Shown here: piece by piece, positions 18,110-20,495 of the stretch | Position numbering within the stretch: position 1 is the first letter of the stretch | Layout: every line of letters begins with the position of its first letter | Assembly (NCBI GenBank): GCA_963711725.1 | Contig: CAVQFO010000013.1 | Location: forward strand, 1-20,495 | Origin: CAVQFO01 sp963711725 | Lineage (GTDB): Bacteria; Pseudomonadota; Gammaproteobacteria; Nitrococcales; Aquisalimonadaceae | Reading direction: 5' to 3' | Length of the DNA: 20,495 nt | Notes under the pieces: generated by a model | Databases searched by the model: none | Told to the model about the DNA's origin: nothing | The model's input: only the letters and a program-made list of their open reading frames with translations | Position numbers and translations under genes: made by a program

Positions 18110-19009
18110 TCAATCGGAGCTTTCCGCACGCGCATCTCTGGTCGGTCCCACGTAGCGCCATTGCCCGTCCGGCTCCCGAAGCCAATTGGGCTCGGATGCC
18201 ATTAGCTCCGGGCGAAAATGTTTCAAGATGCCTTTTGGGGCTCCCAGCCGCCGGGGCCACTCATAGCGGAAGAACTGGTCCCAACTTCCGCCGCACTCAG
18301 TTTCTACCGTTCGAACCATGTTGCTGTAGTCACCGATTTGGCTCTGGGCCGGCGGTTGCGTTATGAAATCCACGATGCTCCGCCAGATGCGTTCGGCGCC
18401 CTCGCCTCCTCCGTGGCGATCTGCCAAGCCGTAGAGCCAAGCCCTGTACCGCATTGGGGGATAGCCGTGGTGCACCAGATCCCAAGGAGGCCGGCAGACG
18501 TAAATGTTGCCCGCCGTGCGTAGGCCCGCATAACCCGTGATGGTATTCACCACGCAGAACCCCCCATCCTCCCAGCGCACCACATCCATCTCCATACCGA
18601 ACAGCCGCGGAATATGCACGAGCTGGCGCTTGCGGTCGAAGGCGATGTACTTACGGTAGCGAAAGTTCCTTAACCCGTGCCAGAACCCGACCACCGCAAC
18701 CACCAGCGTGAGCAACGCAACGTATAGGTCAAAGGCAGTAGCGTCGCTTGCAAGGCCGTATATGATGAAGCCCGCCCCCGATACGCACGCACAAAAATAG
18801 GCAAGAATCAGTAACGGCATCCGCCACGGCCAATAGCCGTAGAGCAGGTACTCGCCGTAGAAAAGGGCTCCCGAATCCGAATAATCGTCCGGCCCATGCT
18901 CGGACCACAGCACTGATTCGTCGTCGTTGTGAAGCGCTATCGGTAAGTCGCCGCTCTTAAGCCGCTTGGCAGCCTGTTGATGGCCTCGGCCTCCCCGGTA
19001 TAAAGGCAT
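18110..19009 (-). CDS. Two-TM protein of unknown function (DUF6708-like?)
   Basis: This is an intact 299-aa frame with two adjacent hydrophobic segments after a soluble N-terminal part of about 65 residues: MPLLILAYFCACVSGAGFII and FDLYVALLTLVVAVVGFWHG. A cytoplasmic C-terminal part follows with RYRKYIAFDRKRQLVHIPRL, then GMEMDVVRWEDGGFCVVN. This two-TM hairpin followed by an R-rich strand and a WED segment resembles DUF6708-type proteins that often accompany T6SS effectors, but I identify it only from general resemblance. ATG 19009-19007 directly follows the stop of the upstream gene (TGA then ATG), so the two are translationally coupled and probably work together. There is no independent Shine-Dalgarno. 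The stop is TGA 18112-18110. Confidence 0.7.
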   Translation of the reverse strand: MPLYRGGRGHQQAAKRLKSGDLPIALHNDDESVLWSEHGPDDYSDSGALFYGEYLLYGYWPWRMPLLILAYFCACVSGAGFIIYGLASDATAFDLYVALLTLVVAVVGFWHGLRNFRYRKYIAFDRKRQLVHIPRLFGMEMDVVRWEDGGFCVVNTITGYAGLRTAGNIYVCRPPWDLVHHGYPPMRYRAWLYGLADRHGGGEGAERIWRSIVDFITQPPAQSQIGDYSNMVRTVETECGGSWDQFFRYEWPRRLGAPKGILKHFRPELMASEPNWLREPDGQWRYVGPTRDARAESSD

Positions 19010-20495
19010 TCAGGCGGTTCCTTCGATCGTGTTCGTTCTCAAAAAATCGGCCAGCACGTGCGGCTGCGCACCACTGGAGTATTGCTGTATCGCGAAATCC
19101 GGCGACGGCTCCTGGCCCTTGACTACGTCCAGCAACCGGCGCCACTCCTGGGCAGAGAATCGCCCGTAGTGGTCATCGCTGAACCAGCCGCTCGGATTCC
19201 AGGTGACTTCCTTCATGGTCGCGTCTTTGGGCACCCAATACTGGCCCTTGCCGTCCACGTCCAAGCGGGCGCGCCCTACGACGTGATCGCTGACTTCTTC
19301 CGATTTCAGGCGCGCAAACGCACGCAACCCCACCAGCGCGTCCCCTTCCCGTTGTTCCAGGAACACCATATCCGCGTTGCGGAACAAACGGGAGGGCTTC
19401 GGGAACGCCTTTGCAGACACCACGTCGCGGTCAACAAACGCCTCCGCTTCCACCTCCAACGTGGTGGCCAAGGGCAGGAACCGGCTAAACCGCGCATGCA
19501 CTTCGACGACTACATCGTCCGGCCCCAAATCGCTGGAGCCGGCCGGCACGGGATAGGGACCCGCAGCAGAATGAACGCGCATCTCCAGAGAAAAGCCGAA
19601 GAGCAGACGGAAAAACTCTGCCATCTCGTCACTCAAATCCACCACCGCCACCTCAACGCCAGGCGCAATTGATGTATCACTGAAGGTGGCTATCTTCGTT
19701 CCGGGGTCATCGAACGAACCGCCCCAAGCATAAGGATCCTTACCGAAACGGCAACTGCGCAGCGCCTTGTCCAAGTCGTTGTACGTGAAGCACAGCACGG
19801 AGACTCCACCGGCCAGAGCCAAGGCGACCCCGAGGGCCACCACAGCGGCACTCACGGGATTGGCGGCCAGCAATGCATAGGCCGCTATACCCGCCGCCCC
19901 CATCTCCATCACGCCACCAGCGGTAACGCCCGCATTACCCATGGAGACCCCGGATACGACATCTCTTACGCCCAACACCGAATCGGCTATGGCTGCGGTC
20001 GGCCCCCCGACTCGCATAAGAAGGTCACCCAACACTCCAAACCATTCAGCTCCACTCGCCACCAAGCGCGAGGACTTCAGCATGGCTTCACGCTCCGCCA
20101 CTTCCGCGGAAACTTCACCCAAGGCTTGCCTAGCCCGAAACCCTGATGTACCGGCCGCGCTTTCGCCTTTGGTGATCACTTTCGCGCCGAGGTGCTTGCC
20201 CAAGTGCTCAAACTGTTCGCCGAAGAAGGAAGACAGCCCACCCAGAGCCGAGATGAGCGCGATCCAGTCTGACGCTGAGTGTTCCTTCTCGGTAACAGCA
20301 CGGACAGCAAACCCCATGCACACCACATTCAACACGCCCAGCACCCCAACAAACCCACTCTTTACCAGTGGGTTCTTTTCCAGTTGGGCGGCGGTGCGCG
20401 ACACGCTTCGACCGGCAACTGTCAACCACGGAACTCTGGTAGCACCAATCTGCTTTATGGCGCGGCGCATGCTTGAGGTCTGGAAGACGTAAACG
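19010..20495 (-). CDS. Multi-TM protein, C-terminal part; candidate T6SS pore-forming effector
   Basis: The frame is open from the window edge (ATG 20470 is internal or an alternative start), and about 494 residues are visible to TGA 19012-19010. Hydrophobic stretches occur at NPLVKSGFVGVLGVLNVVCM, SDWIALISALGGLSSFFG and a long run of about 45 residues starting AAGIAAYALLAANPVSAAVV. A soluble C-terminal half follows, rich in beta-like segments (VDLSDEMAEFFRLLFGFSLE, VVEVHARFSRFLPLATTLEV, WVPKDATMKEVTWNPSGWFS). The order of glycine-rich membrane helices followed by a soluble tail resembles the C-terminal region of VasX/BTH_I2691-type T6SS effectors. This is recognition from memory and could equally be another phage or toxin membrane protein. 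Partner gene 18110-19009 follows with no gap. The N-terminus that would settle the family lies outside the window. Confidence 0.65.
   Translation of the reverse strand, partial: VYVFQTSSMRRAIKQIGATRVPWLTVAGRSVSRTAAQLEKNPLVKSGFVGVLGVLNVVCMGFAVRAVTEKEHSASDWIALISALGGLSSFFGEQFEHLGKHLGAKVITKGESAAGTSGFRARQALGEVSAEVAEREAMLKSSRLVASGAEWFGVLGDLLMRVGGPTAAIADSVLGVRDVVSGVSMGNAGVTAGGVMEMGAAGIAAYALLAANPVSAAVVALGVALALAGGVSVLCFTYNDLDKALRSCRFGKDPYAWGGSFDDPGTKIATFSDTSIAPGVEVAVVDLSDEMAEFFRLLFGFSLEMRVHSAAGPYPVPAGSSDLGPDDVVVEVHARFSRFLPLATTLEVEAEAFVDRDVVSAKAFPKPSRLFRNADMVFLEQREGDALVGLRAFARLKSEEVSDHVVGRARLDVDGKGQYWVPKDATMKEVTWNPSGWFSDDHYGRFSAQEWRRLLDVVKGQEPSPDFAIQQYSSGAQPHVLADFLRTNTIEGTA

Noticed and set aside
1..20495. 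CRISPR array, tRNA or rRNA genes
   Set aside because: No regularly spaced repeats of CRISPR length, no tRNA-like cloverleaf or rRNA sequence was recognised on reading either strand.

Overview
The window is GC-rich and looks like a chromosomal segment of a gammaproteobacterium. Phylum-level clues are the LolD/MacB-type ABC pair, a GTAG-type REP palindrome with a RAYT relic, and a complete hyp operon that includes hypX. I favour a chemolithotrophic or halophilic lineage such as the Chromatiales, but that is inference and no marker gene is present. Nearly everything after the first 1.7 kb is on the minus strand.

Layout, left to right: (1) 1-1695 (+): the end of an ABC ATPase, a paired-REP (BIME) element and a MacB-type permease with one frameshift. 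(2) 1814-9976 (-): a [NiFe]-hydrogenase maturation cluster, in transcription order hypA, hypB, hypF, hypC, hypD, hypE, hypX, followed by a GlcG/HbpS-like gene. Junctions are tight: hypA/hypB and hypD/hypE share TGATG overlaps, and hypF/hypC are 2 nt apart. (3) 10017-15305 (-): a FixJ-type response regulator and a very large CheB-CheR-coiled coil-PAS-GAF-GAF-histidine kinase. The kinase stop lies only 40 nt upstream of hypA. (4) 15371-17711 (-): a hairpin terminator, a small gene of unknown function and a fused aminoglycoside-phosphotransferase-like/P-loop kinase protein. (5) 17742-18100: a RAYT (REP-associated tyrosine transposase) N-terminal relic and a direct repeat. (6) 18110-20495 (-): a two-TM protein and the C-terminal part of a membrane protein resembling T6SS pore-forming effectors.

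How the genes fit together: HypE and HypF make the cyanide ligands. HypC and HypD assemble the Fe(CN)2CO unit. HypA and HypB load nickel. HypX supplies CO under aerobic conditions in the Ralstonia model. The set therefore implies a hydrogenase working in the presence of oxygen, although no hydrogenase structural gene lies in the window. The adjacent two-component system could regulate this operon; that is inference from position.

The dominant anomaly is about 30 single-base frameshifts. They fall mainly in hypX, hypF, hypA/B and the giant kinase. Conserved motifs continue immediately in the next frame each time, and one inserted base usually repairs the break. hypD, the response regulator and the right-end genes are intact. 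I read most of these as uncorrected indel errors in the assembly, so the broken genes are listed as full-length CDS with the breaks described. The sequence alone cannot exclude real decay.
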